From Kryptolebias marmoratus (taxonomy: Eukaryota; Chordata; Actinopteri; Cyprinodontiformes; Rivulidae), in contig NC_051436.1 in the NCBI RefSeq assembly GCF_001649575.2, forward strand, positions 13,293,683-13,357,682: a stretch of 64,000 nucleotides of DNA, given 5' to 3'. The position numbers and the translations under genes are program-made. The notes under the pieces are model-generated. The model made no database searches and was not told the origin of the DNA. It worked only from the letters and a program-made list of their open reading frames with translations. Shown here piece by piece: positions 10,935 to 22,336 of this stretch. Numbering within the stretch: position 1 is the stretch's first letter; each line of letters opens with the position of its first letter.

Positions 10935-12000
10935 AGTGGAGAAGAGGAGGAGGAGGGAGGGGGTGTCTGGCAGAAAGGTGTTCCGGCCTGCTGGAGGGGG
11001 GGCTGATAAAGGAACAATGCGCGTCAATTTAAATGCAACAACAACACGCGACGTAACGGCCCTTGCGCCGCTGTCGTTTCAAAATAAGAGCGCGCTCGCT
11101 CACGCTGAAACGGACAAGCTCTCCGAGTTAGTGACGGTAAACTCCACCGGGCGTCTAAGGACTTTTATTTCGAAAAGCGGGGACCGGAACTGCCTCCTTT
11201 GGTTGCGGCTAGCACGGACGTAAAAGAAAAGAGGGGGAGGTAAGTTATTATTTCAGGGGGAAGAAAGAAAGGAACAAAGTTGTCGAGTGTGCGGTGCTCA
11301 CGGGGAGAGATTTTACTGATCTCGTTTGGTTCGGCACCGGTCCTCCGGGATGTTTCAGTAACGGCTCCCCCTCGTTTTTTTTCGTTTTTGTTTTTTTAGT
11401 TCCCTTCTCTGGCTCCAAACTTCTCCGCTAACTCCTTCCACCGACCGAGGACCCCGGACGGGACTAATCTCTCTCTCTCCCTTTTTTTTCTGGAAAACGG
11501 GACATGATAAAAGCAGCCGAGCCGAGGCGCGCGGACGGTGGGGTCCTCCGGCCGGTGGCCCGTGGTGGTTCTCCGTCGCCTCCTCTGAAGGGAACGTCGT
11601 TCTGAGCTCGCCTGAGATGAATGGCAGGACTCGGGGCTGATCCCTCTCGCTGTCCGTGGCTTGCTCCCTCGTTTACAACCGGACCCGCACGAAGTCGGCG
11701 TCCTGCTGCTGCTGAAAAGTCCTCCGCTTTGTGTCGCTCCGGAAAGAAAACTCAAGACGTCGGGACGAGCCCAGTCCGCCCCGGATACTCGAGCGGACTG
11801 TGTAGATGTGGATCCACCTGAAAGTCCACAAAGGAAGCCCCCCCCCCGCGACCACAGGTCACCCCACGGTGTCCTGCTTTTATTTTTGTTTTGTTTCTCC
11901 TGTTTCCTGACTTGAACTGTGAGTATTTCCATGGAGTCTTCCTCGCCACAGCCTACCTGTGTCTGTGGATTTTCCACATCATGTGGGCAAACCAGGTGAC
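10935..12000 (+). promoter_or_regulatory. ajuba: CpG-rich promoter region and 5' UTR exon of ajuba
   Basis: CpG density rises sharply from about 11030 to 11850, in contrast to the AT-rich flanks. A consensus splice donor (GAGG|TAAGT read as GAG|GTAAGT) at 11240 would end a noncoding first exon at 11239. The coding exon has an acceptor candidate at 12228 (TTTACCCAGGCAG|G). I infer a 5' UTR exon ending at 11239, spliced to about 12229. The large open frames here on either strand (such as 11396-11977 minus) reflect GC composition. Confidence 0.55.
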
Positions 12001-12281
12001 TCAGAGGACCTAAGTTAAGTTGCCACCTTTACAATGTCTTAAAGTTGTTTTTTTTATTTATCTATTCTGTATTTATTGTGTGTATGGAAGGGGTCCTTTT
12101 AAAGCGTTTGACCAACTAGTGACTGAAAGCCGACGTTTCATTTTTGACTTCAGCATCTTTGTTTCTCTCCTCACACTGTATCTTTAATATAAAGTGCACT
12201 ACTGTAAGACTTGACTTTACCCAGGCAGGTACAACAACAAATAAAACAGGAGAGAAGAAAAAGCACAAAAAGGACTTCATC

Positions 12282-15200
12282 ATGGACAAACCAATAAGCA
12301 AGTTATTGGTGAAGTTAAAGCTCACGGACGCAGGCAGCGTGAAATTCAACAGCTCAAAGAAAAAGCAGGACTCTGCCAACAACTCCAACAACAGCAACGC
12401 AAACGCTGCCATCTTGGCCAACGGCGGAGGGGGCAGCGCCCTCCCACCCGCTCCTAGCCCCTCGGCCGCCTCGCCCTCGAGACCCGGCCAGTTCTCGCTT
12501 GCTTCCTCAACCACAAATGAGCCGTGTGTTCCAGCGGGTGGGAGAGCAGCAGGAGGAGGAGGAGGGATGGGAATGGCTCCCTCTCAGCTCCTCGCCACTC
12601 CACCCACTTCTTCCACAGTGGGCACCAAACCTCCAGATGGCGAGCAGCAGCTTCATCCCTCCACTATGGCACAACTGAGGCGCCCCTCCCACAAGCAGAG
12701 AGCCTCCTGTTACCTCGGCGAAGGTGTGGATTCCCACCTCAGGCATGAGTCGGGCCTGGGCCCCGAGGGCGACCCTTTGGGGTTGTTCGGCTCCAAGGCG
12801 TCCCTCAACCAGCGGCGCTACTCCCTGGAGCTCCAGCAGCTGGTCAAGCGGCAGCAGCTCCTCTCCCAGCCGCCTCCTCACTCTGTCCCCCCGCTGTACC
12901 CTGCCGCCACGGGATATGGATCTGCTCCCAGAGGCGGCGGAGGGGGTCTGGGGGAACCCGGATACTTCTCCGAACCCGAGAGGCACAAGCGCTTCTCCCT
13001 TCAGGAGGCTCTGTTTTACAAACGCCTGAGCACAGGCAGCGACGCGTGGGAGAACCCCAGGCCCGCTTCCCTCTCCCACCCGCCGCATCGCCCGTCCGAT
13101 ATAACGGGTGGGGGCATGGGGGCAGGCTTGTTTTACCCCCCAGGGCCAACCCTGAGCCCGTGCTCGTCTTTCAGCCTCCAGGAATCGGTCCTGGTCAGCC
13201 CCAGGTCAAGCTTCGCCTCCAGCACAGCCAGCGGCGGAGGAGGGGGGAGTCCCATGGGGAGCTGCTGCAGCAGCAACCGGACCAGCGGGATCAGCTTGGG
13301 TTATGACTCCCGCTACTCCGCATCTGGAGGCCTCGCTCCTACTCCGCAGCAGGCCATGCAGACTGCAGGATCCGTGGCTGCTTACGGAGCTCCGGGCAGA
13401 GCTGGGGCGACCTCTGTGGAGGCCTGGACTCAGCACCTGGACGGAGGCATGCGTCCAGGAACGAACGACAGCCGTCACTCCTACCCGCCGGCGGTAGGAA
13501 GCCCAGCTGCAGCATGCTACCAGGGAGGACCAGAGTGGTGGGACGATCAGCAGGCTGGGGGGAACGCCAAAGAGGCAGGTGTGATGGGGGAGAGGGCTCG
13601 ATACTCTGACCTGCCTGGTACCCGTTACCAGGAAGAGCTGACACGACTACTCCTGAGGGATGCCGCTCGAGAAGGCGGGGGACTACTAGAAGGCCTGAGG
13701 CTGAAGGATCAGTCTTTAGCCCTGACCGCACTGTCTAAACCAGGCGCCGCGGCGACAACGACGACGGGGTCCTCTGCAGCTGGTGTGCCGCTCAAACCTC
13801 AAGAGGACCCGGGAGCTGCGTCTGGGAGAGGGAGCGTGGAAAACCGCCAGGAGTTCTTCGGTGAGATCTTTGCTCCTTTTGTTTTTAGCTGTAGTCTCAG
13901 ACCACACAGTGCAAAGAGAAAGGGGACCACTGTAACAGAGTTGTACTTAACACTAATGATTAAATCACACCCCTAATTTTAGCCGGTGCCGTCGCTGCTC
14001 GCAGACCCTGCGCAGTCGCGGAAGACTGTCGGGTCGCCCCGCGTCTGCCTTCACCGTGTTATTATCGTCATCCCCGCTGGTGTCAGATCACAGGTTCCTC
14101 TCCAAATGAAAGGCTTGCGTCGGGATAGATGGACAGATTAATACTTGAAAGAGCGTATGGATAGACGGATGGTGCCGTGGAGCCTGCAGAGACATGTAGG
14201 GTCACAACATGCCGAGCATAAAGAAAGAAAGAAAGAGCTGCTCGGGCTTCAGAAACCGATCCAGACAAGCGTTTGGCTGAAGAGAGGAAGGAGAAGCAGC
14301 ATGTTGGACACGCTAAAAAAAGAAAAAAAAAAAAAAGGAGTGTAGACAAAAAGTTAGGAGGACACAAGCAACAACTAGATTGGTATGTGAGTACGGTATT
14401 CTCTGGAGCTGACAAAACATCAGGCAGGTTTTAATACACCGGATCCACACGGGTATTATAAAGCAAAACTTCACTGTAACGCTCAGACAAATTACGTGCT
14501 TCCGTATGAAAACAGCTCTGGCCATTACTGAGTCATAACAGATTAGAAGGTGTGTGTGTGTGTGTTGTTTCTCTTTGAGGTAGGGTGTGTCCCCCCCTAT
14601 CTAAGTGACTTCAGGCCACAGTAACGCGGTGTGCGTGATGCGCGATGTGTGTGTGTGTGTGTTTAATGCTGCCTTGGCGTGTGCAGGGGCGGTGTGCTGT
14701 AGCCTGTTTTTCTGCTCAGGTATGCGTGCCCGGAGGGGACACACAATACTGTACTCCTCTCAGCCATTAGGATGAAATCAGAAGCTCTGAGGCTCGAACA
14801 CAGACGCTCTGAGCAAAGTCGGCGCACACCTGCAACGCCAACAAACCGAAAACAGGAGAAAAAAAAATCCCCGTCTTAAAAGGAAAGAGAAAGAGTCTGA
14901 CCTGATTCTATTGCTTTGTAAAGAGAAAGAGGGTTGTCTAATGTTTGTTTTTCTGATAGGTCTTTTAAGTTTTCTGTATGGAAAAGGAGAACAAACGAAC
15001 AAACACTGCTTTTATCGTCTCCCTAGAGCGCCCATTTTCTTCACTTTCTGTTTTATCCGACAAAACATCTCTTATAAACTGTGAAAAGTTATGTCTCAGT
15101 TACTCGAAGCAGTTCTTTTCCATCTCAGTCTATATGTAGCAACTATTGGACATTGTGTTTAAAGTTTGTCTTAAGTCTTTTTTTTTTGGTTTTGGCACTG

Positions 15201-18200
15201 GCTTGTGTTTGCTCTAAAATATCAAAGGGGCCATTTGAGCTCTCAGCAGCAGAGTGTAGGAATTCATGATTTGTGTGGCACTCCCTCAACCACATTAGAA
15301 GGGGTGGAAAAAAAAAACAACTCAATACCATCCCATAAATAGCTCACAGGAAGAGTGACGATCAGACCGCTGCCACTTTACATTTAGTACGCTGGCTGTT
15401 AGTCATGTTGATATGAGACAAGGAGGCTGGCTTTTTAAAGACGCACCACCGTTTCCAAGAAGTTCCCCGACCAAACGTACAAAAAACAAACAACCTATGG
15501 TTAAAAAAAGGTGGATTAGTTACCGTCTTTGTTCTTTAAAACGGCGCGAGTGAAGAACTTGGACCTCCGCTTCAGAGCGTCTGTAATGACATCTTAAAGG
15601 AATAGTTCAGATCTTTTGAAGTGGGGCTTTGTGGAAAGATTATGAAGAATTAACACCCTGAAGGCAGCGTCTCGCTGGGCTGCGACTGTTGGCGACGAGA
15701 TGGCAAACAGCATTTATTGGGGGTTGGTGTCTCCAAAATGTCTCAAAACAGTTGCGATGGTTTCCTCATGTGAGTCACAGATGTTTTGTAGTTGTGTTGC
15801 TTGAATTTGAGTTGTCACTCAAACCTGTCTCGAATCCTTCTCAGTTTAGTTTTTTTTTTTTTAAACCCAATAGCTGTATTTTGACACTTGCAAGGCAGTT
15901 CTCCTTATGGCAGAAAACATCCGAGACCACAGTTCCAGATGTCCAGGTCTAAAAAAAAACATGCAGATGATTAATAATATTTAATAAAAACCCGGTTCAG
16001 ATCGGCCTATCTTCATTTTAAAGGGGTACTCCAGCAGGTTAAATCATAAACTTGGAGGCAGTCGCCAAGGTGGGTACAAAGCAGGCTGAGGAGGGTAAGA
16101 CGTGGGCAACAAAATAATGTGCACGGCCACGCTTAGAAGTCTCTAGTCACAAATAAACCCATTTTCTCATAATTGTGAGTCGCCAGCTCGTCTCCAGCTC
16201 GTCTCCAGCAGTCACAACCCAGTGAGATACTTCACCTTCCTGTTGTTTTACAATCCCACTTTGGAGAAATGGACCCTAATTCTGATCAGATTGACAAGCT
16301 AATGGCTAATCCAAGCAAGACCAAAGTGGATTGCTGCAACTTCATAGTGTTTTTTTTTTTTTTTGTTTGTCTGTGAGCACTATGTTACAAACCTTTACGT
16401 CATTGTCAGTTTTAAATTACCGTATTTTCCAGACTATAAGGCGCACTTAAAAGCCTTCAGTTTTCTTAAACAACGACAGTGCGCCTTCTGATCCGGAGCG
16501 CCTTATATATGTAAGAAGTCGTGATGTTTTATTACGACTGGTAAACTACAAAGCCGCACCGCTTGCAGCATTAAGGCTCAGTTATAGTCGTGCACGGACC
16601 CGAGCGAGGCATTTATACTTGATGCTGACGTCGGTGCAGTATTCTCTGAAAAGACAGGGCTGTTTGGTTTCGCTTAATGCGCCTCATAGTCCAGTGCGCT
16701 TTATATATGACAAAAGTTAGAAAATGGAACATTCATTGTCAGTGTGCCTTATAATCCAATAGTGCAGAAAATACAGTACACTGTTATTCCAGCAAAGGTA
16801 TGATAATCCTGCAGAAAGTGCCACATGATACCCCCTCTGTTTGTGCTCGTAACAAACCTGTAGAATTCAGTGTAAAAAGAAATGTGTAATGCAAAGCTGA
16901 CTGAGGTGTTTTGCTGTAAAGCAGAAATAATCCACTTTGTTGTTGGCTTCGCTCGGACTAGCTGCTAGCTCGTCCTTCTGGTCAGATTTAAAACAATTTC
17001 TTCAAACAGAGGTCGATCAAAGAGCTATCTGCAACAGGTAAAACACTAACTGTTCGTAGCTTTTCAATAGAAACCCACTTCAAAAGATCCAAACTATTGT
17101 TTTAACCTTTGCTTAACTGATTGGGAAAATATGTCACTGGATAATAATTTGAAGGAAGTGGCAAAAGATCAATTGTTGATTTCTGGGAAGCTGCGGCTCC
17201 TATCCTGCAAAAAGAAGTCCTATCATTATAGTATCCAAATTGCTCTAAATGTAGGGTTTGAATAAAATTTAAAGGCATGTCTAAGCTCCAAACTCTTGAA
17301 GAAAGAGGCTTCTATTTTCTGGAAAGACGGCTGCCAAAAGAGAGAGACAGAAAGAGAGAAAAAGAGAAGAGAGAGAGAGAGAAAAAAGTCAGATCCGGTG
17401 GAGTTTCCCTTAAATAACAGACGCTTGACTGGATGAGCAAACAGGCATCCTGGGTTTTAACTGTGTGAAAATCCCCTAGGTGGTGCGAACGAGAGGATTT
17501 ACAAGTGTTGACAGTCTGCGTGGAGTTGGATTTCAGACACATCCTTCTGGAATGCGTCGTAAACAAAGTGGCAGAAGAGCCTGCCGTGCAAATTTCACTG
17601 CCCCCCCGACTAAACGTGTGCTTGTGTCCGCTGTGTTCCCACCCCGTGTTGCTGACAGGTACTTGTGTGAAGTGTGGGAAAGGCGTGTACGGGGCGGACA
17701 ATGCCTGCCAAGCTCTGGACAACCTCTATCACACTCGCTGCTTCACTTGCGTGTCCTGCGGTGAGTGCAACCCCCGCCGTGACGATCTGCCACATCTTCT
17801 CTAAATACCTCTGTGTGCACGTCTCCTGGCAAAACGTCTGAGTCTGTCGTCTGGTTCCTCTGACCCTCTCTCTGCAGGACGCACCCTGAGAAACAAGGAC
17901 TTCTACAATGTCAGTGGTTCTGTGTACTGTAAAGAGGATTACATGGTAAGAGCTGAGGTCAAGACGTGTTTTGTCATCCGTTTGTTGCGCACACACACGC
18001 TCAGGTATGGATTGTTTGTGCCGTTCGTAATCTCTCCGTTTTAATTACAGTTTTCGGGATTCCAGGCAGCGGCGGAGAAGTGTAGCGTGTGTGGTCACCT
18101 TATTCTCGAACAGGTGAGGCCGAACTTAGACTCCCATTAGCTTTAAACCAAATACCTTTACAGCTCCAATTTAGTCTTGGGTAATTTTTTTTTTTTTTCC

Positions 18201-20663
18201 CACCACTCCTCGGGAGGGCCCTCCCGAGGATTGAGAAAATGCTGTGACGTCTTTCTATTGGCACTTCTTTGGTTTTCCCACGATAAGATTGTCCCTGGAA
18301 TGTTTGACTTTGGTTTTTGATAAATAAAGAATTAGGGCCCTACAGCGATTATCTTTAAACTCTTTGCCATATATGAGCGGCGCAGTATAAATAGAAGGCT
18401 GCTTTGCCTGTGAAGTTTTAGAGCTATGGATCTCAAAACCTTGCTGGCTTTTGATGTAATACACCCTCCTCACAGTGTTCTGATTTGAAAGTTTTTTAAG
18501 ATCTCAATGTATCAAATCACTAAGTTGAAAAACGTAACGATCGTCTGTGTGACGCTGAAAATTATCAGCTGAATGTGACTTTTCCAGCTCATTACCTGAA
18601 CACTTGTTCTCACATCGTTATAAGCTGTTAGCAGCGAACCATTATGTGTTTGTAGTGACCAAAACGGGGAAAAAAAACACTAAAACTAAAGTTAATTTCA
18701 GAGAATGACGACCCAAGGATTTGCTCTGAATTGCATCAACTTTGTGCACATTTGAAATTTACTTTTAAGGATTAAAGGATGGAAAGAAAACGTTTCAAAA
18801 GTCAAATTTGTATTTACGTGGAGACGATAATTAAAACGTGCCATGTGCCAGCTACAAAATGCTTTTTAACTGACAAACACAATAAGAAAGCGGGGGGGGG
18901 GGGCAAACATGGTTTGAAAATGACTATAATTGCCTAAATACTCAGAGATATGCATAGCTCAGAGCACATGTACCGAAAAGGCTTTTCTGTCTAATTGCTG
19001 GTTTGTGCTCTCAGATCCTGCAGGCTGTTGGAAACTCGTACCATCCCGGTTGTTTCCGCTGCGTGGTCTGCTCCAAGGCTCTGGACGGCGTGCCTTTCAC
19101 CGTGGACCAACACAGCAACATATACTGCGTTGCAGACTACAACAAGTGAGGCCGGACTTGACTTTCCAAGACATGTTTCAATAATTCAAACCAAAAGCAC
19201 ACGTAGGATTCTTATAGTTTAATGATCCAGGACATGCCAAAGCTAGCAAGCTGAATCAAAAGCACCTCCTTTTTTTAAAAAATTCTCTGAGACGTATAGC
19301 TTCTCATTTGAGGATTTTTCCTCAGTCAGATGAATGGCTTCAGCTCTCTGGGTTTAAAGAGGTTTATTTAAATCATTTAAAGCGTACGTTCCTACAGCAA
19401 ATAAGTTTTCTTTTTGTCAAACTGCAGGACTTTTGCACCGAAGTGTGCTGCCTGCTTACAACCCATCCTACCTACTGAGGTGAGTAATTCGCACCATGGC
19501 TTTAAGTTTTATCCATTTGTTTTGTTTTCTTATTACCTTATTTTCCGCACTATAGAGCGCACTGGATTATAAGACGCACTGTCAATAAATGCTCCATTTT
19601 CAAACTTTTGTCATACATAAAGCGCATGCACCTCCCAATTCTTGTAACTCGTGCTGCGCTCTGTTCAAAATGGACGATTTTGGTGCTCTAGTGGAGCTGG
19701 TTCACCTGTATCAGCATTTATATGATCCTTCTCTGGGAGATCACAAAGATAATCAAACGGTTCAAAACTCACAGAAGGATACTGCACCGACGCAAGCATC
19801 AAGTATAAACGCCTCCAGAGCGCCGTGCGCGACAATAACTGAAGTTTAATGCTGCGAGTGGTGCAGCTTTGTAGTTAAACCAAAGTCGTACTAAAACATC
19901 ACAACTTCTTACATATATAAGTTGCTCCGGATTATAAGACGCACTGTCGTTTATTGAGAAAATTCAAGGCTTTTAAGTGCGCCTTATAGTCCGGAAAATA
20001 CGGTACTTCAATTTCCGAGATCTTATTTGAATTCAGTTGCAAACCATAAATCTGGAGGCCTAAATACCCAAACTGATTATAAACTGACTTTCGTGTGGTT
20101 TTAAGATATAAAATACAAGAAACGTAAAAAGTAATCATTTGGGTTGCTTACAGGTAAACAGACTAAAATGTATTTATTCATGACTACTTTCCTTATGTGA
20201 TGCAATTATTACTTTTAATAAGATAATTGTCTTAAAGAGATTTGAATTCTTTATGATGGTAGAAAGCGCTCCATTTAGATTAAATCCAGATTATTAGTGA
20301 ATATCGTTCTCTGTTGTGTCTCAGGGCAGTGAGGAGATCCTCAGGGTCGTGTCCATGAACAAAGACTACCACTTTGAGTGCTACCACTGTGAGGTGAGTG
20401 ATCTCCTAACAGATTCCTCAACAAAACCGTCTTTTGTTATGAAGCAGTTCACCGACTGACCTTACTTCACTTCCCCTGCGTGCATTCCTGTCCTTATCTG
20501 AGTATTTCTCTCTTTTTTTCTTTCCTCTCAGGAGTGCGGCAAGCAGCTCTCCGATAAGCCCGGCTCGCAGTGCTTCCCTCTGGACTCTCATCTCCTCTGC
20601 CACTCCTGTCACATGAACAGAGTGTGTGCCACACACAACATTCACCCACACGACACACACTGA
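12282..20663 (+). CDS. ajuba: Ajuba LIM-domain protein, spliced
   Basis: Eight coding exons: 12282-13860, 17659-17760, 17878-17945, 18051-18113, 19015-19145, 19428-19479, 20325-20393 and 20532-20663, giving 2196 bp (731 aa) with consistent phases. Residues 1-526 are a disordered Ser/Pro/Gly-rich preLIM region. It contains the family blocks [37 protein letters not shown] and [11 protein letters not shown]. Three LIM domains follow. LIM1 begins at C529 ([10 protein letters not shown]), LIM2 near C594 ([10 protein letters not shown]), and LIM3 near residue 654 ([10 protein letters not shown]). All expected zinc ligands are visible. Ajuba proteins are scaffolds at cell junctions, in P-bodies and in the nucleus, where they bind LATS kinases (Hippo), Snail-family repressors and Aurora A. 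I chose the ATG at 12282 because upstream in-frame ATGs precede a probable 5' UTR acceptor. WTIP and LIMD1 are the alternatives; the preLIM blocks and synteny with acin1 favour ajuba. Confidence 0.93.
13861..15590 (+). other. ajuba intron 1, first part
   Basis: Intron sequence after the preLIM exon. It holds short (TG)n tracts at about 14552-14566 and 14643-14661 and a poly-A/GA stretch near 14318-14340. No further exon is apparent. Confidence 0.6.
15596..16318 (-). mobile_element. composite repeat: family B split by a TIR element
   Basis: The outer ends match family B in reverse orientation: GTTCAGATCTTTTGAAGTGGGG at the left, and at the right the reverse complement of GATTAGCCATTAGCTTGTCA. 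Inside lies a segment of about 580 bp (about 15660-16238) bounded by inverted repeats. Its left end reads AAGGCAGCGTCTCGCTGGGC, and its right end is the complement of AAGGTGAAGTATCTCACTGG. A second copy of the inner element is at 44751-45280. No transposase frame is visible, so the inner part is a non-autonomous element or a relic. Confidence 0.65.
16420..16776 (+). mobile_element. non-autonomous DNA transposon (MITE), TA target site
   Basis: The element begins CCGTATTTTCCAGACTATAAG and ends with the inverted counterpart (GTGCAGAAAATACAG), with a TA dinucleotide on each side. Subterminal GGCGCAC / TAATCC words repeat as in the second copy at 19536-20003, which lies in the opposite orientation. 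This 357 bp copy is internally deleted relative to that one. Confidence 0.8.
16930..17106 (+). repeat. dispersed repeat family B, solo copy
   Basis: It shares GCTAGCTCGTCCTTCTGGTC, then CAAAGAGCTATCTGCAACAGG, then CCCACTTCAAAAGATCC with the copies at 1245-1420 and 62300-62450. Confidence 0.75.
17337..17387 (+). repeat. (GA)n-rich simple repeat
   Basis: Imperfect GAGA/AGAGA tract directly visible in intron 1 of ajuba. Confidence 0.85.
18207..18230. repeat. perfect 24-bp palindrome in ajuba intron 4
   Basis: The half-site TCCTCGGGAGGG is followed at once by its exact reverse complement, with no spacer. It sits directly after a T/C-rich tract. It could extrude as a hairpin. No flanking element was defined. 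Confidence 0.9.
19536..20003 (-). mobile_element. longer copy of the TA-flanked DNA transposon with a MADF-like relic
   Basis: Same termini as 16420-16776 (CCTTATTTTCCGCACTATAG at the left, its inverted counterpart ending GGAAAATACGG at the right), flanked by TA on both sides. This copy keeps about 110 bp more internal sequence. An open frame from 19670 reads [20 protein letters not shown] followed by [17 protein letters not shown]. That resembles the start of a MADF domain (LIELV-x-H-x-x-LYDP-x-x-x-x-Y/HKD), as found in accessory proteins of PIF/Harbinger-related (PHIS) transposons. The superfamily assignment is inference. Confidence 0.75.
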
Positions 20664-21144
20664 CCAGCTGTGGATCTCACACACACACAAACAAACAAAC
20701 AAACAAAAAGCTTGTCATGATAAATATGCTCTCATGTCCTTTCTGTTCAATCTTTTTTGTTTTTTTTCCCCAAGATAAAACTGCTGTTAGTCATTTCATT
20801 CTTCACATTTCATTTTGTCACACATCCTGCTGTACTTCTTGTACTATTACTGTACTATAGTTGAAAGGGAACAAGAGACTACTGCTGTTTTAACCCTAAC
20901 GTGGCTACTGTTTGCTGTAGAAAAACAAGGGATTTTGCTGAAATACTTTGTATATATATGTGTGTATATATATATATATAAAACTAGCAAACATTTTGCA
21001 CTTAAATTTGACTTTACTGTAAGATTGTTACATAAATCTGTGCAAGTTGAAGAAAAAGAAAAACATTTCTGTAATTTCTTTACGTGGTTATAAATATTCT
21101 CATTGTGCGCGGATCGTGTACTTACAAGTAACAGTCACAATTTC

Positions 21145-21150
21145 AATAAA
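21145..21150 (+). terminator. ajuba: poly(A) signal of ajuba
   Basis: AATAAA about 480 bp past the ajuba stop codon, followed by a T/C-rich stretch. Cleavage is expected near 21165. Confidence 0.7.
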
Positions 21151-21251
21151 ACGAACTTAACACATTTCAGTATTTCTCTCTCCGGATGTTTCTTCGTCCG
21201 TCTGCGGCCCTGATTGAAGAACTAAACAGATCGTGATAAACCAGTTTTAAG

Positions 21252-21257
21252 TTTATT
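21252..21257 (-). terminator. acin1: poly(A) signal of acin1
   Basis: AATAAA on the minus strand, about 1.08 kb past the acin1 stop. Cleavage is expected near 21235, so the ajuba and acin1 transcripts would end about 70 bp apart, tail to tail. Confidence 0.55.
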
Positions 21258-22336
21258 TCTTAAATTCTTTACATTCAGCACTTGCAGGAGGATAAAAAGC
21301 AAGAAAATCAAAAACAAAAAAATTTAACTAAAAGCAAAAGTAAAAATATTAAAATTTGCAACCGTTACTCTATTAGAAGAAACTTTTTTTTTTTTTACTT
21401 CCTTTAATATGAAGGGGCCAGAGGAGGTGTCTCCAATAGAAATTTCCTGTCCTCTCCTTGTCCTCAATAACTTCTGATAAATACAAACTTGGGACATATT
21501 AACACGTATCTTCCTATCGCAATATTATTGGTTACCGTGGAGACCAGCTGGCATCTTCAAAGTGAGAAAAACCTTATTACTCACCTGCTGCAACACAACA
21601 ACCCTACATGACAGAGAAAAATAATCACAGTTCAAAAAATAAAACTAATTCTACTTCGAAAAAACAAAACTAGGGTTGTTGGGATGTTTTTTTGTTGCGT
21701 ATACATAGATATATATTTAAATTTCAGTGCTGAAGAGTGGAACATTAAAAGAGATCCTGGAAAATATGTGAAGTCATGGCCAGAGATCTATTTTGGACTG
21801 GTTTTATTACAGGGCTGAGAGGAGGAAGGAACTGTGCAGCCGCAGAACTAAAATAATGAGGGCAGACTCCAAAACCTCAGAGGGACAAAATGAAGCGCGA
21901 CGCCTGAAAACAACCGCCCTCGGCTACTTTTCTTCAACACAGAATAAACATTACAGAAACGAAGAGAAATGCTCTCTACAAAAAATAAAATAAAATAAAA
22001 AGGTGGAAAAGACAGAATTTTGCTTCCTAAAGACAAAGATAAAAAAAAAACGTAGACTGGAGCTACACAAACAGATGGTTTTCTATGAATGAGAAAGAAA
22101 TTTTTTCGTGAGTGAACATTAAAAAGGAGGGCGAAATGGCGGAAATGTGAGGAAGACAACGCTGGCGTCGAAGTGAATAAATTAAGGGCAGGTGGTGAGG
22201 GGAACAACTCAAGTCCTCAACACAAGGCAGGAGAAATCCTTCTCCATGTGGAAACCCTGCCTCCCGTCACTTCCTGTCTGTCCTCAGCCGCTCTGCCTCC
22301 CTCTCTTCTTCAGCGTTCCCAGCAGCCTCCAGGCCC
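21258..22336 (-). other. acin1: acin1 3' UTR
   Basis: Sequence between the acin1 stop codon and its probable poly(A) signal. It is A/T-rich on either strand with no splice-supported coding sequence. Confidence 0.5.

Noticed and set aside
11396..11977. 193-codon minus-strand open frame in the ajuba CpG region
   Set aside because: It overlaps a CpG island and 5' UTR where stops are depleted by composition. It shows no domain and no splice structure.
12144..12281. Upstream in-frame ATG for ajuba at 12144
   Set aside because: A probable 3' splice site at 12228 separates it from the coding exon, and the residues it adds do not resemble the family; the ATG at 12282 is preferred.
12507..13088. 193-codon minus-strand frame opposite the ajuba preLIM exon
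   Set aside because: It is a shadow of the GC-rich ajuba coding exon; the plus strand carries conserved family blocks.
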